From: Macrophomina tecta
Taxonomy: Eukaryota; Ascomycota; Dothideomycetes; Botryosphaeriales; Botryosphaeriaceae
Direction of reading: 5' to 3'
Assembly (NCBI GenBank): GCA_024180945.1
Contig: JAKSGN010000041.1
Span: 1,612,001 to 1,676,000 of the forward strand
DNA: 64,000 bases
Under the pieces are notes generated by a model. It was not told the origin of the DNA, made no database searches, and was given only the letters and a program-made list of their open reading frames with translations. How positions within the stretch are numbered: position 1 is the first letter of the stretch; every line of letters begins with the position of its first letter. Shown in pieces: positions 35,000 through 47,200 of the stretch. Both the position numbers and the translations under genes were made by a program.

Positions 35000-37900
35000 A
35001 GCGGCGCTTGAGACGCGTAGACAGGGTGGGCGAGAAGGCGGTGCTGGCAGGAAATATCGGAGGGACGCGTGTGGTGGAAAGGCGCGACCAATATAGGCGA
35101 GTGGTTGGTGCTCTGGTGCACGAGTGGTCGAAGGCCACGGGATGTGATGGAGGTTGGCGTCTCAGGTGGGAGCTCTAAAGAGCAATCATGGGGATGGGGG
35201 CACATGGATAGATATATCGCGTGGATTCGCGGCCGGGATAGCAGTGTTTGCTTTGGCCCACGCCGCCACAGCGAGCTCAGCCGGAGCAAAGCACGCACGG
35301 GCTGACCGCTCTGTTTCGGGGTGTCTGGGACCCAACTCGTGCGCGTGGCACCTGCGCCCGGCCAGGGGCCCACCGCCCTTCGCCCTTTGGCCCGCCGGCG
35401 CCCACTCTCGCACACAGCACACCGCCTGCCGGAGCTGCGCGCCCGTCTGACCGGCTGCTGCACCTCCCACAGGGCTCCCACACGCAGCTTCGCAGATGAC
35501 TGATCGTCTGGCTGTGACTCTTCGCTGCCTCAGCTTGCCAGCTGCCACGCTGCCGCGTCTAGAATGCCACGTCTCTGCCTACGCTGGCAGCTCGCCCTGC
35601 AACAAACAGGCTGCCGACGACGGGGCAACCCCCGTGTGGGGTGGCCGACCTGCCACCCGGTGGGTGCGATGACGACAGTATTCGGGGCAGATTAGATCCC
35701 CAATCTCGCATAGTTATCAGGATATCCCGTCACAACATGCTTTTTTTCCCGGCCGTCGGCATCATGGACGAGCAAGGCAGACGGGGAAATTTCCGGCATG
35801 ATGCTCCGCGCCCTCATCCACGCCGGCTGCGCACTCCGTGTGGCTTCGGCGAATCTGGCTCTGCACCTGGGGTTCGCCCGCTCCAGGGTTCAGCCTGATG
35901 CGCGCTGGAGGCTCCGTCGTGCCGGCGCATTTTCTAGTCACCCTCCGATTCCAGCTGCTTTTGCCGAGGCGCCTGTGTTTCGCTCTGGTCTGTGAGCTGC
36001 TGAGCAGGAGGATGCGGGGAGAAAACTGGAACGCAGTCACTGCTCGCTGCCTTCTGACAGGCAGCCGCTTGATCTCCAGGCGATCAGCAAAAGGAGGTGT
36101 CGCACAAAGCGCGAATCTCGCTCGCTTGAGGAAACACTTTCCCCTCGAGTCACCTGAAGGGCACGTTCAGCCGCGCTACAGAGGGCTGCCCGGACAGTCA
36201 TCTGCCGCACCCTTGTCCCGTCGCGCCGGAACTTCCTCTCACGGCACGAGGCAAAACCTCGGCGGCCTCGTCAAGCTACTACCAGACCTTTCGCATACGG
36301 CAATGCGAGATAGAGTGGTTGGCGAAGACAAGGCCAGGGCTGGCACGCCAGCAACGACGGCGTGGCCAACGTCAGCTCGGCCCTTCTTTGTAACGGACGG
36401 AGCCGCTGCACACCATCTCAGCCGTGGGAACGTGGCGGCAGGGAGAGCTTTGGCCGGCCACGCTGGCGGACTTCTCAGCGCGCCCAAGAGAAGCTTTTCG
36501 TGGGTTTCTAGAAGTCGCGGCTAAGGTGTTGTCCAGCACCTTCGCTTGCTCACCCTGCATATCGACCCCGGCCCGCCACTCATGCACGCAAGCAACCAAG
36601 CTGCTGACCGCCGTTCGCGCCGCGCGGAGGTGCACCGTCCGGCGCACCATGGAAGACGTGTTGCGGCAGCGCGAATTCCTTGTGAAAGGCGCGTCGCGAG
36701 GCAGGGGACAATATCGCATCTGTCAAAGCTGTTGCCTTTACGGTGCGGTTGGCGTGGGGCCCATGCGAGAGAACTGCCTGAAGACGTAAAGCGTCATTGG
36801 GAGATCTGCTCGGGAAGTCGCACAGGTCGAAAAGCGCCATCCCTCTCCCGCTCTTGCCGCTGATCAGTCGCCGCGAGAGAGCAACTCTGGCGAGCACAGA
36901 GGCATCCCGCCTCGGAGACAACCGGGAGGCAGCAGCCCACATCCGACGACGACTTTTCTCGAAAGTGGGCTGCAGCGAAGCCTCCATCGTTTCCAACGGC
37001 GTGCCGGAGATGAATCAAATGAAACGGGCTGCGATGATGGCATTTGACCCGCTGGCAATGCGGCGCCGAACCCACCTGGACCCTCTCGCACGCCTAAGCG
37101 CGGTGGAGCTCCAGAACATCCTCCCGAGTCAGGCAGCGACCCTGAAATGCAACCCCACGCTCACGGATTGCTGGGTACGGCTTCCAGCAACACCTTGATC
37201 AGCATCTCGCAGGAAGCTTTGAGGATGCAGATAATGTCGCAGCGTCACCGGTCCTTCTCCTTTTCCCCAAAAACTCCCTGCTCCTGCAGGGCATGCTGCA
37301 CACTTTGTCTCCTATTCAGCCCTAAGGCCGCGCTGACGCGCCCAAGGCAACACGTCCAGCGGCCGCTAGCGGGCCGGATTAACCATCTCCCACCTGGCAC
37401 AGTCGTCCGGCCGCCAGGGTTACAGCGGATGTGGGCTGGCGGCGGAGCGGTGGCGGGGACTCTCCTTAGGGGCGCAGCGGGTGCTGGCGAATCGCCATCC
37501 ACCAGCCACATCCTCCAGGGGCCTCGCTCTTTTCTCGGTCGGTCATCATTCCCTCACAGTGATCGAAACTTCACCAATCCCGGCTCCCGTGATGTCATCC
37601 ATCGCCATGCGCGCTGCCAGCGGCATGCTTCCCGGCGCTTCTCGCGCCGGAAGGATTCTTCTTGTCCTGAATCATCAACAACTTTCTTTTCGCGCACTCT
37701 CGCGTGGAAATGACGCCGCGGTGCAGAGATTTCCTCCAGGATCGCCCACGATCCATCGCTTTTTTGACTTTTGCTTGACGTCTGCCGCGTTGCAGAATTA
37801 CGCCTACTCCCGCCGGGCGACCCTTCCGCAACGTGGGTGAAGGGGTGGGCAGGGAAACGACTCCCTGAACCTTAATTCCCAAGGTTCGCGGGGAAAGAGT

Positions 37901-38721
37901 TGCGCAACAAGAACGCGGGAACGGAAGCCTAAGTAAAACACGCCTCGTCTCGACCGCTTTTTTCTTCTCCCTCTCGCCGTCCAGCAATCTTTATTTTTAC
38001 TTTCTTCATTGAGCACCCAATCCTCGGACCCGTGGCTTTCGTGGCGCCGGTGCCGAAGCAAACGTCTTGCATCCTTCGCACTTCGGCCCTGGTCTGAGAG
38101 CATGTTCGCACGGAACTCTTGACCCAGACTCAGACTTCAGACGTTGGAGGTTATTTCCGCCGTAGGAACGCCGTCTGCTGTCGCAAGAGCGGTCCGTCCA
38201 CCCTTTCTTGTTCCTCGCTTTGTTTGACGGACCGGATGCCCTTGAGTTGGCTAAAACGTGGTAAGTCAATTTTTAGATTGAAGGGCGGTAAGACGGGACG
38301 ATGAGGCGGTCGGTCGTTTACATGTGAAAACGCAGCCCCATTACTCGTGTTTCATCCATCCGACGGGCACGACCCTCTCCTTTCCCTGTGCCCACTTTGT
38401 TGTTTGCTATTGTTTCTTCCTCATTTAGCGAAAACTCGCTGCATTTATGCCCTGATCATTCAGCGAGCCCCTTTTCAATGCACGGCGTTCGTTTCTATGC
38501 ACATGGTATGTGTTTCTATGCAAAGCTCCTTGTTTCGTGCGCCACTAGTTCACAGAAATTTAAAGTCTTGGGTGTTGGGGGGGGGAGTTGAATCGTCTAG
38601 TGGGCCGGTGAAATCTATGTTCGGGCGACTGCTTCAACTCATTATAAGCATAAACAATGATGTGGCTGTAGCCTCGTTTGGCATTGCAGACCTCCAGCGT
38701 AGTTGTACAGGACCACGGGTA
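35000..38721. other. gene-poor stretch, no supported gene
   Basis: 3.7 kb. The left end is the promoter of the small minus-strand gene. A pyrimidine-rich segment just outside its ATG (about 35000-35140) resembles a 5' UTR. Frames of 130-230 codons at 35838-36524 and 37147-37713 (plus) are Arg/Ser/Cys-rich and motif-free. The right end holds the 3' flank of the METTL4-like gene. Confidence 0.55.
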
Positions 38722-40263
38722 TTACTCCAGATCAGAAGCCTTCCTTTTCTCACCAGCCTTGACTGACTGCGTTGAGAAATCAATGCTCTTCGTCTCCTTG
38801 TTCTCTCCACGTTTCTTAGCCTCCGCGCGTGTCTTCTTCTCCTCTGCAATCTGCTCCCTACGCTCATCGGTTACCTTCTTCACCCAGCACCTCTCCCAAT
38901 TGTGTTTGATGACTTCATTGCCCCAGCTCATCCAGCCCGAGGTGCATGCCCGAGCAAAAATCTCCAGAGCCGCGTACTGTCCATCCTCCTTCCCTATTAT
39001 CAACTCCAGCATTTCTTTGACCACAGGCTTTCGTGAGTGCAGGTCGGGAACACCGGCAAAAACGCGCGTCTTTATCGAGTTGGTCAATCGAGGGTTGGTT
39101 TTCTTGCCCACAAGCAGAGTCTCGTATGGTTTGCGGAACTGGTCACGTAGATCACAAAGCTCGTCTCCGGTTTTAGTGGTCTTGAGGTAGTACCACTCCT
39201 CTATGAGGCAGACGCCCCATCTGGCGAAGAGGCCGCCGGGGCCAAGCACCTCATCACGGACTAGTTCCCTGTTCGTAATCCAAACCGCAACGATGCCTCC
39301 AGGAGCAATGTATTGCTCCAGGCTCATGCCACTCCACATTTGACGCATATCCTCGACGAAACGGAATGTCTTATAATTACCTGAATTTTCGGCGGATTTG
39401 TTCGGCCACGGTGGATCCATCAAAACCAGATCGAAGAGCTGTGCATGACCATACTTCTTGTGCATTTCTTTTACAGACTGGTGAAAGAGGTCACCCTCAC
39501 AGCAGTCCGAGAGTAAGAAGGCGGCGCGGGGTGGGATCCAGAAATGGGGATGAGGAATTGCAATATATTCCTGATCATTGGGCCGAAGCTCAATGGTGAG
39601 CTTGACGGCATGAGGGTTCGGGTTATAGAAGAGTCGTTTGAAGACTTCTTTGGGCTCCGAAGTCGTGGAGAGTAGGCGAGTCAAGTCTGCGTTGACGTGG
39701 TTGTTTGTGATCATACTCAGGCCTCGGGTCTTGCAATCGTTAATGACTCTCACCGCCGGCCTCCAGGCCTGGAAGGCTGGAGTAATACGCACCTGGACAT
39801 CAGCGGTATTCGGCTCTACCGGTTCCTGAATCTCGATCGTCTGAGTATACTGGTGTCCATCGACGAGATTCTGCAGGAGTAGATCCAAAAGCTGAAGTGG
39901 GTTCGTTCGCCCTTTAGCAGCATATATGCTAATGATCATTCCATCTTAGCTTACCTTATAGTTGGCTCTACGGCCAAGAAAGCGGTCATTGCACCACTTT
40001 CTGCCCTGCATGGCGTTCTTCATCTCGGCATGAGCCTCACAGATGACCTTAGCAACATCATCATGGCGTCCCTGCGCTTTGACTGAGAAGTTCGTGACTG
40101 ATGCCTTCTCATTGTTCCCCCACTCTTTCTTCTGAGGAGGGCACGAGAGAAGTTGGTAAGCGACAGGATGGCCTCTAATAACTTGCGCAGCGCTGATGGA
40201 GTCGGGTATGTCGATAACGAAGCGCGTCCAGTCAGCATTGTGCCAGAGAATGTATTCCATCAT
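38722..40263 (-). CDS. METTL4-type MT-A70 adenine methyltransferase
   Basis: Exon 1 (39955-40263) and exon 2 (38722-39891), joined across a 63-bp intron (GTAAGC...TTCAG), give 492 residues. The ATG at 40263 starts the conserved-looking MMEYILWHNAD; upstream in-frame codons lack ATG. The catalytic DPPW motif is at residues 262-265, followed by NKS. Later blocks VAVWITNREL, KPYETLLVGKK, DLHSRKP and EIFARACTSGWMSWGNEV match the METTL4 branch of MT-A70 enzymes, not METTL3/METTL14 or yeast Ime4. METTL4 proteins use S-adenosylmethionine to methylate the N6 position of adenine, reported for DNA 6mA in some organisms and for U2 snRNA or other RNA in others; the substrate here cannot be read from sequence. 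The C-terminus (about 440-492) is a Lys/Arg/Glu-rich tail. The gene is divergent from the LEU5-type carrier. Confidence 0.9.
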
Positions 40264-41113
40264 GGCGACAAGATCTTTTTGGACTTCGAAGGAGCGCTGG
40301 CGATTCAACAGGCTCGTTGAAACGTGCTGCAACCCGCAGCAATCGCACGCTATCGATCTGGCTGACCGTGCTTCTGCTGGCGGTGTTTGTCTTTGTCAAG
40401 GGCGAAAAGAAGACGAGGTGCTGGTGTGGTTGGTGTGAGATTGTGAGAGAAGAATTTTAAAACGCGGGCGAAACAGAGGCCATATCCGGAAGGATCCACA
40501 CAACTGAAGCTGCAGTCGCTCTTTCCTCACTGCACCTTGGGGAAGGAAGGCACCCACACGGCGTGCATCGTGGAAGAAAGACTCCCCGGTCGAGATTAGA
40601 TGGCGCGCAATGGCACAGCGCAGCGCTTCCGTACGCGGGCGAGGCAAATGCAATATAGCCTCAGGCGCGCACGCCTCGAAGTGTCGCGGGCCGCGCTCAA
40701 CACGCAATACGCAGACGTGGAGTCACAACTCCGGGCAGGCACGCTGGAAGAGTCGATGTTGTCCGCGGGCAGGGTCAGCGGCAGGGACGAATGCAGCAGG
40801 ACAGTCGAAAGCCGAGACTATCCGCCCGGGCGGGCCAGGCCTTCCGCCCCAGTGACCTAATGCCTCGGATGTTCCGCTCAATCAACGACACCCTAAAGCG
40901 CTTACTGCCGCCATCACCACTGCGTCCACCACCCCGTCTTTCTCCTCAACCCGCACTCCACACTTTCCCCCGCACGCGCGGAGAGTGTGCGCACGCCCTG
41001 ACCGGAGTGGGATGCCAGAGAGCATCCGCGGTGGCCATGCCGAGCAGAACAGCCTCCTTCAACCCCAGCACACGACAGACTCCCGCCATACGCCCCACCG
41101 GCATCTGCCAGCG
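40264..41113. promoter_or_regulatory. divergent promoter region, METTL4-like gene and LEU5-type carrier
   Basis: 850 bp between two opposed start codons. The carrier side (40850-41110) is C-rich on the coding strand, as in fungal 5' UTRs; no clear TATA element. The 107-133-codon frames on the opposite strand have no motif. Confidence 0.6.
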
Positions 41114-42341
41114 ATGACCGCTGCCCACATCGAGTCCCAGCACTCCGCTCGCGGCCCATCAATTTGTCCCACCGATGACGATGCCATCGTGCCCAAGAAG
41201 CCCGCCGCCCAGCGCGGCAAGAAGCTGGACAAGACAAGCTGGGAATACATCATCAAGAGTGGTGTCGCCGGGGGCTTTGCCGGATGCGCCGTAAGCCACT
41301 GCCCCCCTCCTGGCCGCGTGAGAGATGTTAGGACTAACGGACACTCTCCAGGCAAAAACTGTAGTTGGGCCACTGGACCGCGTGAAAATCCTCTTTCAAG
41401 CCTCGAACCCCCAGTTTGCGAAATACACCGGTTCGTGGAGCGGAGTTGCAATAGCACTAAGAGATATATATCAGCAGAACGGCGTGCGAGGATTATTTAA
41501 GGGTCACTCTGCGACGTTACTTCGAATCTTCCCCTATGCTGGCATCAAATTCCTTGCATACGAGCAAATCAGAAATATCGTCATCAAGAACAAAGAACAG
41601 GAAACGCACTTCAGAAGGTTCATCAGCGGCTCCATGGCAGGAACTGTCTCTGTCTTCTTCACATATCCCCTCGAAGTTATTCGTGTCCGTCTCGCGTTCG
41701 AGACCCGCGAAGACGCCCGGTCGACGCTCTCCGGAATCTGTAAGAAGATATACTACGAGACGGCACCGACAGTTGATTCCGCCAGCAACAACATCGGCCG
41801 GTCCGCGATTACCCGCACCGTTGCCGCTCCTATAGTGGCGGCTGCATCAACGGTTCAGAAAGCGACACCGCGCGGCGGTCTCGCCAACTTCTTTCGTGGA
41901 TTCACCCCGACCTTGTGGGGCATGCTGCCCTACGCCGGCAGCTCATTCCTGACGCACGACACCGTCTCTGATCTCCTGCGACATCCATCAATCGCTGCCT
42001 ACACGACTATGCCGAAGACCGAGCGCCCTTCCGATGGCCGCGGCTCGGACAAACCGGCGCAACTCACGTCGTGGGCTGAATTGACGAGCGGCGGCGTGGC
42101 AGGGTTTATAAGTCAAACAGTATCGTATCCTTTTGAAGTCGTCCGCCGGCGCATGCAGGTTGGTGGTGTAGTAGGCGATGGGCACAGGCTAGGCATGATC
42201 GAGGTGGCGCGAAGGATCTTCATGGAAAGGGGTTGGAGGGGATTCTTCGTTGGTTTAGCCATCGGCTACGTCAAAGTCGTGCCCATGGTTGCGACGAGTT
42301 TCTTTGTGTACGAACGCGGAAAATATTATCTGGGTATCTGA
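41114..42341 (+). CDS. LEU5: Mitochondrial carrier, coenzyme A transporter Leu5 type (SLC25A42/16-like)
   Basis: Exon 1 (41114-41290) and exon 2 (41352-42341) with a 61-bp intron give 388 residues. Three mitochondrial-carrier repeats each bear the PX[DE]XX[KR] signature: GPLDRVKILFQ, TYPLEVIRVRL and SYPFEVVRRRM. The first-repeat text (KSGVAGGFAGCAAKTVVGP) and ARxGL-like spacing (GVRGLFKGHSATLLRIFPYAGIKF split here for length: GLFKGHSATLLR, then FPYAGIKF) match the Leu5/CoA carrier group. These proteins sit in the inner mitochondrial membrane and support CoA accumulation in the matrix. The loop between repeats 2 and 3 is extended and Ala/Thr-rich (about 225-300). The ATG at 41114 was chosen because the preceding in-frame text looks like 5' UTR. 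The N-terminal 35 residues are polar and not a classical presequence. Confidence 0.92.
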
Positions 42342-44274
42342 CACGGGCATAGCAAAGGCGTTTAGACGGAAGGGTGGCTTGGATTGCGTCTACATTGGTT
42401 GGGAAACCTGCTTGGGCGGTGATGCCTATGGAAATACCATGTGCATAGGTGCGGATGTTGTAGGAATAGTGCCATTGATTGAATAATTGTCTATGAGTTG
42501 GATTTCCAGTCTTTTTTTTTTTTTTTTTCTGTTCAACTGTAACCAATTTCGTCTTGGTTTTCGTCGAAAGCTTGCTTCACTCTGTCTAACCTGCCTCAGA
42601 CTCACCAACTATCTTAGAAGGTTGACGCAACGGTCTCTAGACGCCCAGTCTCTTTGTCTTATCTCTCTCCCTCAACCTTCCATCCGATAGTTTGCAGATA
42701 GTCTCACGCCAATGACAGCACAACCACCCAACAAGGTCCGTTAGCGTCTTGTCTCTCAGCGTGCCTAAGGCGCCATAGACAATCTCATGGACAGCTTTGC
42801 GGGACGCGGTCATCTCTCCACTCCGCTCATTTCTTGTCTTCCGGTCATCAGGATCGGTGGGTAGTCTGATCATGGCGGCTTTGTCCTCTGCTTAGACTCC
42901 GGGTTTGCGCGTCCGTGTTAACATGTCGACATAATCCCACAAGAAAGAGTCGAAAGGCATGTAAGTGGATGTTTCCATTTTCTTCAAAGGCGCCGCCCCT
43001 CTTCCCGGTCCTGAAAAGCGCTGACCTCACCCTATACGGTCTGGCGCATCCCCAGCATCTGAACTGGTGAGGCGATGTGCGCAAGTCTGGCAGCAATTAC
43101 GAGATCAGCGTTCGTCGAGAGGGCGGGTCAGTCGCGCAATGCCGTTCCAGCATCTGGACGAGCGGTTTCCCCTCTTGAGAGTCTGGCAGCTGATGTATGC
43201 CTTGATAAGCCTGCGTCATACCATGTAATTTCTGACGCCGGTAAGCTTTGAGATGTCGGCCGGCCTGTCGTAGGACATTCTGGCGTCTCAGTTGCGTTAT
43301 TAGTGTGAAGCCGTCAGTTCGTATCTGAAGGGGAGAGTGAGCCAGAAAACAGAACAGGGTCAGAAATATGGCCTCCTAAGGTACTTAAAATTGCCTTTAT
43401 ATAGGTGAGCTAAATCCCTAGGTAGGTTTGCACGGACGCAACACTTCATTATTGCTCACTTCTCATAATATTTTCGTATAAATGAATGCGGTTGCTCGAC
43501 AGAGCTGCAATCTAATATATGTGCATACCGCTATCTGCTCTCGTTGACGTTGCGACCAGTTTAGCGTAGCTTCTGGAAAGTTGTAGCGATGATGGTACTC
43601 CATAGAGTGTAGTCCTCATTCACCAGCTTTAGAGTGGTGGAGATGTCAGGTGGCGTCATTTTGACGGTCGATTTTGTGTTGTAACCGCGAGGTGGAAGTC
43701 AGTTGGTATAACGGAAGAAGAGAAGAAATAAGTCCCAAGAAAATGGACTCGAATATATCCTCCGAAGTGGCGAAAGTGGGCTTGTAACATAGCAAAAAAA
43801 AAAAAAAGAAAAAAAAAAAAAGGGTGACAGACGGTCCCCAATTGCAGAAACTATCTCACATATCTGGCAATTGGGTAACTTGACGAGTCCGGTATCATTC
43901 ACCGTAATACCACTGACATAAAAAACACAACAGCCTGAATCTCAAGCTGAAGCGTTCGCGTGGAGTATCCCAATCAGCCTATAACCACAGCAGCCCTCAA
44001 CCATGGCCTTCGGATTCCACAACATAATCGCTTGACTGAGTCATATTAATGCCCTGTAAGTGTAACCAAGGTAAATTTACTACTCCAATGCGGTGCCAAT
44101 CCTCCCGAATCCCATGCCCAAGAAGCTCATATTCCAGTGAATAATAATAATAAGGAGCCCTTCGCATCCTCCATAAAACGCCAGAAGACCCCAGGCCCAC
44201 CATCCTTACGATTCCATACCCTAGCCTCTATCCAAGCTTTGCCCTATCCCAGAAAACAAAAGATATCTGTCGTC
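42342..44274. other. convergent intergenic region between LEU5-type carrier and DNA2
   Basis: 1.9 kb of AT-rich DNA holding the 3' flanks of two converging genes. It carries a T17 run at 42512-42528 and a long A run broken once at 43794-43821. All frames are under 95 codons and motif-free. I see no gene. Confidence 0.65.
43794..43821. repeat. interrupted poly(A) run
   Basis: Fourteen A, one G, then thirteen A on the plus strand, in AT-rich DNA about 450 bp beyond the DNA2 stop codon. Confidence 0.85.
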
Positions 44275-47200
44275 TCAAACGTTCTCACCTAACACGTCAT
44301 TAAAAATATCCCTCAACACCGGTCTCTTGCTCATCATGGCCTTCTGCCCGACTCTCCCTCTCTTCTCGGGTACTTTCGATCTCGCACCACTGCCATTCCC
44401 ACCACTCTCCCCGAACGCTTTCCTTTTCTTCACCGGACTCCCTAATGACTTGGCCACCGCATTTTGATCTCTGGATGCCAGAGGCCCACCACTCTTCGGC
44501 GCCTTAACCGGACTCCTGACGTCGACCGGGCTGGCTGGCACAACTCCATCTGCCGATGTTCTCTGCGTCTGGGTACCCCACTCTTCAAAGACATGCGCCT
44601 CGATGTCCCCAACTTTGAGATCCCTCATCCATCCTTTGTCTTCGCACACACTCACTAGCCCCTTCAGCGTTTTCTCGCCACTCCTGCTTAACGTCTTCTT
44701 GCTTCCCACAAGCACCAGTTTGCTCCTCGCACGCGTGACAGCCACGTTCACTCGCCGCCAATCCTTGAGCAGCTCGCCGACATTGCATTGCTCATTGTTG
44801 CGGACGCAACTCACGATAACAACCTCTTTATCGCGACCCTGAAACTTGTCTGCTGTGTGCAGCTCGAGTGCAGGCGTGCGGTGGCGCAGCGCATGGCGGA
44901 GCAAGGCGAGCTGTGAGCGATAAAAGGTGATGATACCGATCTCAGACGCAGGCACCCCCGTAGTGATCAGGGATTCGACAAGTTGGGTAGTCAATGTACA
45001 CTCGACCTGGTTGAGGATGCGGGAGCCGGCGAGTGTCTCTTCTGAAGCCGGGGCGAGGTTGTCGGTGTTGAGGAACAGGACTTTGTTAGATGGCGAGAGG
45101 GCGTGAGTAAGCCAGCACTTAGATGATATGTGGCTGGTACAGGTGGATGCGGAGTCAATAGGAGCGGAGAAAGGGTTGCCAGAGTGGCCACGCTGTGGCT
45201 GCGTAGAAAGGTGATGGTGGCGCTGAAGGGCGTCAAAGTTCGGGATGGAAAGGGAGCGGTTCGCAACCGCGCCGTTACCACACTTGAGACGACCGTCGTA
45301 GATAAGCGTGTTGGAAAGAAGCATGATCTCGGCGCACATGCGATACTGATGCTCGAGGTTCACGACTGCATCTGGATGAGCTTCCGACAGCAGCCTGAAC
45401 AAGCTAACGTCCAGCCCGCCTTCTTGAGCTTCCTTATTCTGGACAAGCGGTGGCAGTTGGTAGTGGTCCCCGACTAGAATGAAACGCTTGGCCATGCGGA
45501 TGGGGCCGAGACAAACAGGTAACGTAATCTGAGATGCCTCGTCGACTATGCAGTAGTCGAACAGTCGTCGACGGAAAATTGGGTGATTGATGGTCAAGCA
45601 AGTTGTGGCTACCACAGGGGGTTCCTTCCAGGTGCGTTCAAGTTCCTCCAACGAGCTTGCAGGGTGTGCAGCAACCGTGGCAAAATCCTGAACTTCAGGA
45701 TGAATCTTGGCTGCAGCACCGAGGCGCAAGATGCCAATACCGTCGTTGCGAATCTTGAGCAAGATGTTGTCGACCGCAGTGTGCGTGTATGAAGTCAACA
45801 GGACACTCTTACCCTTTGCAACTAGTGACCGTATGATGTGGGCAATGGTTGTCGTTTTGCCCGTACCCGGCATGCCCAATACAAGGGCGTAATCTTGCGC
45901 AGAGAACACCTTTTCCACTGCTGCTACTTGATCCGAGTTCATGGTCAAATGCTGTGATGGCCCTTGAATCGAGTAACCGCTTGAACTCGGCTTGAACGTA
46001 GGAGCCTTGCCATCAACAATGAGGGCGCGAAGGATTGACGACCTAAAGTCACTGTCATTCATTAGTTGGATGAGATTGTTGCGGACCAGTGCCATCCCAT
46101 TGCTGAACTCGTCCTTGTCCAGGCGATACAGGATTGGTTCGTCCTCATGCTCCGCAGGCTTGGATGATACGACAGCCCCACCTGTGACATCCATGAGGCC
46201 CACGAAAGACTGTCTCGTGAGCGGGTCAAAGTCATGCTGCTTGATACGCGCGTTGTGAAGGCGTCGATCAACTGCCACTGTAATGGAGCTCTTGCGAACC
46301 GAAACGACGTAGCCGTTGGCCAGGGCAAAGTGGCCCATCTCGTCTGAAATAACGATTGGCTCGCCCACAGTGATCTGAGATTCAGTGAAGGAGAAGTTGG
46401 CTGGTGTACTGTGCTTTATAACGCTGTACTGGAATCGGTTGATCTTCTGGCCGTCAGGCACCTCCTTGAATGATCCAGGATCAACCACCACGTTGGAGAA
46501 GCATCGACCTAGCTTTTCCCGTTCTTCGCTGAGCATCGTCCAAAGTTCGCGATGAAACCTCTTCATCTCCGACTCTTCTTTGGTCAATAGGAGGTCCCAT
46601 TTCTGAAAAAAGTCTTGGTGCGGAACTTTCAAGTTGCGGACTAGTTCCTCGAACTTTTGTTTCGCCGGCATACCGAGTGTTTCTCCCGAGCCGTCTTCTG
46701 CAAGCCTATGATACAGGAAACATGTTTCCTGAGCGTAGCATCTGTTACATTGATGAGAGTCGGCGATCATTGGCGGAAGTTTTAGCCGTTCGCGGACATA
46801 ACAAGCGATTTCATTCCTTTGGATGATCATCTGGCGTATTTCGTGTCGAATCGCTCTGATGCGGCTTATGTCGGAACTTTCGAGGTAGAACAATACGCCG
46901 TACAAAATATCGACATCTAGCATACTCAGTATCATGCTTAAGCTGTGGAGGCTATATGAATCATACCATAGCGATCGGACATGAGTAAGGTGTACAAAGC
47001 TGTTTGCGCCTGGTGGGAGATGTTAACGGCGCGGCCTGTTTTCAACTCGAACGGTACAGTGAGGGTCCTCTCTCCAGACTCGTCGTGCATGAGAACTTGA
47101 ACAGAGGCGTCGATGTTCCCTTTGAGTCCGTACATGGGAGACCAAATGTGTTCTTCGACCTCCAAAAGTTTGTTGACACTCATCTGAACCGTTTTTCCGT

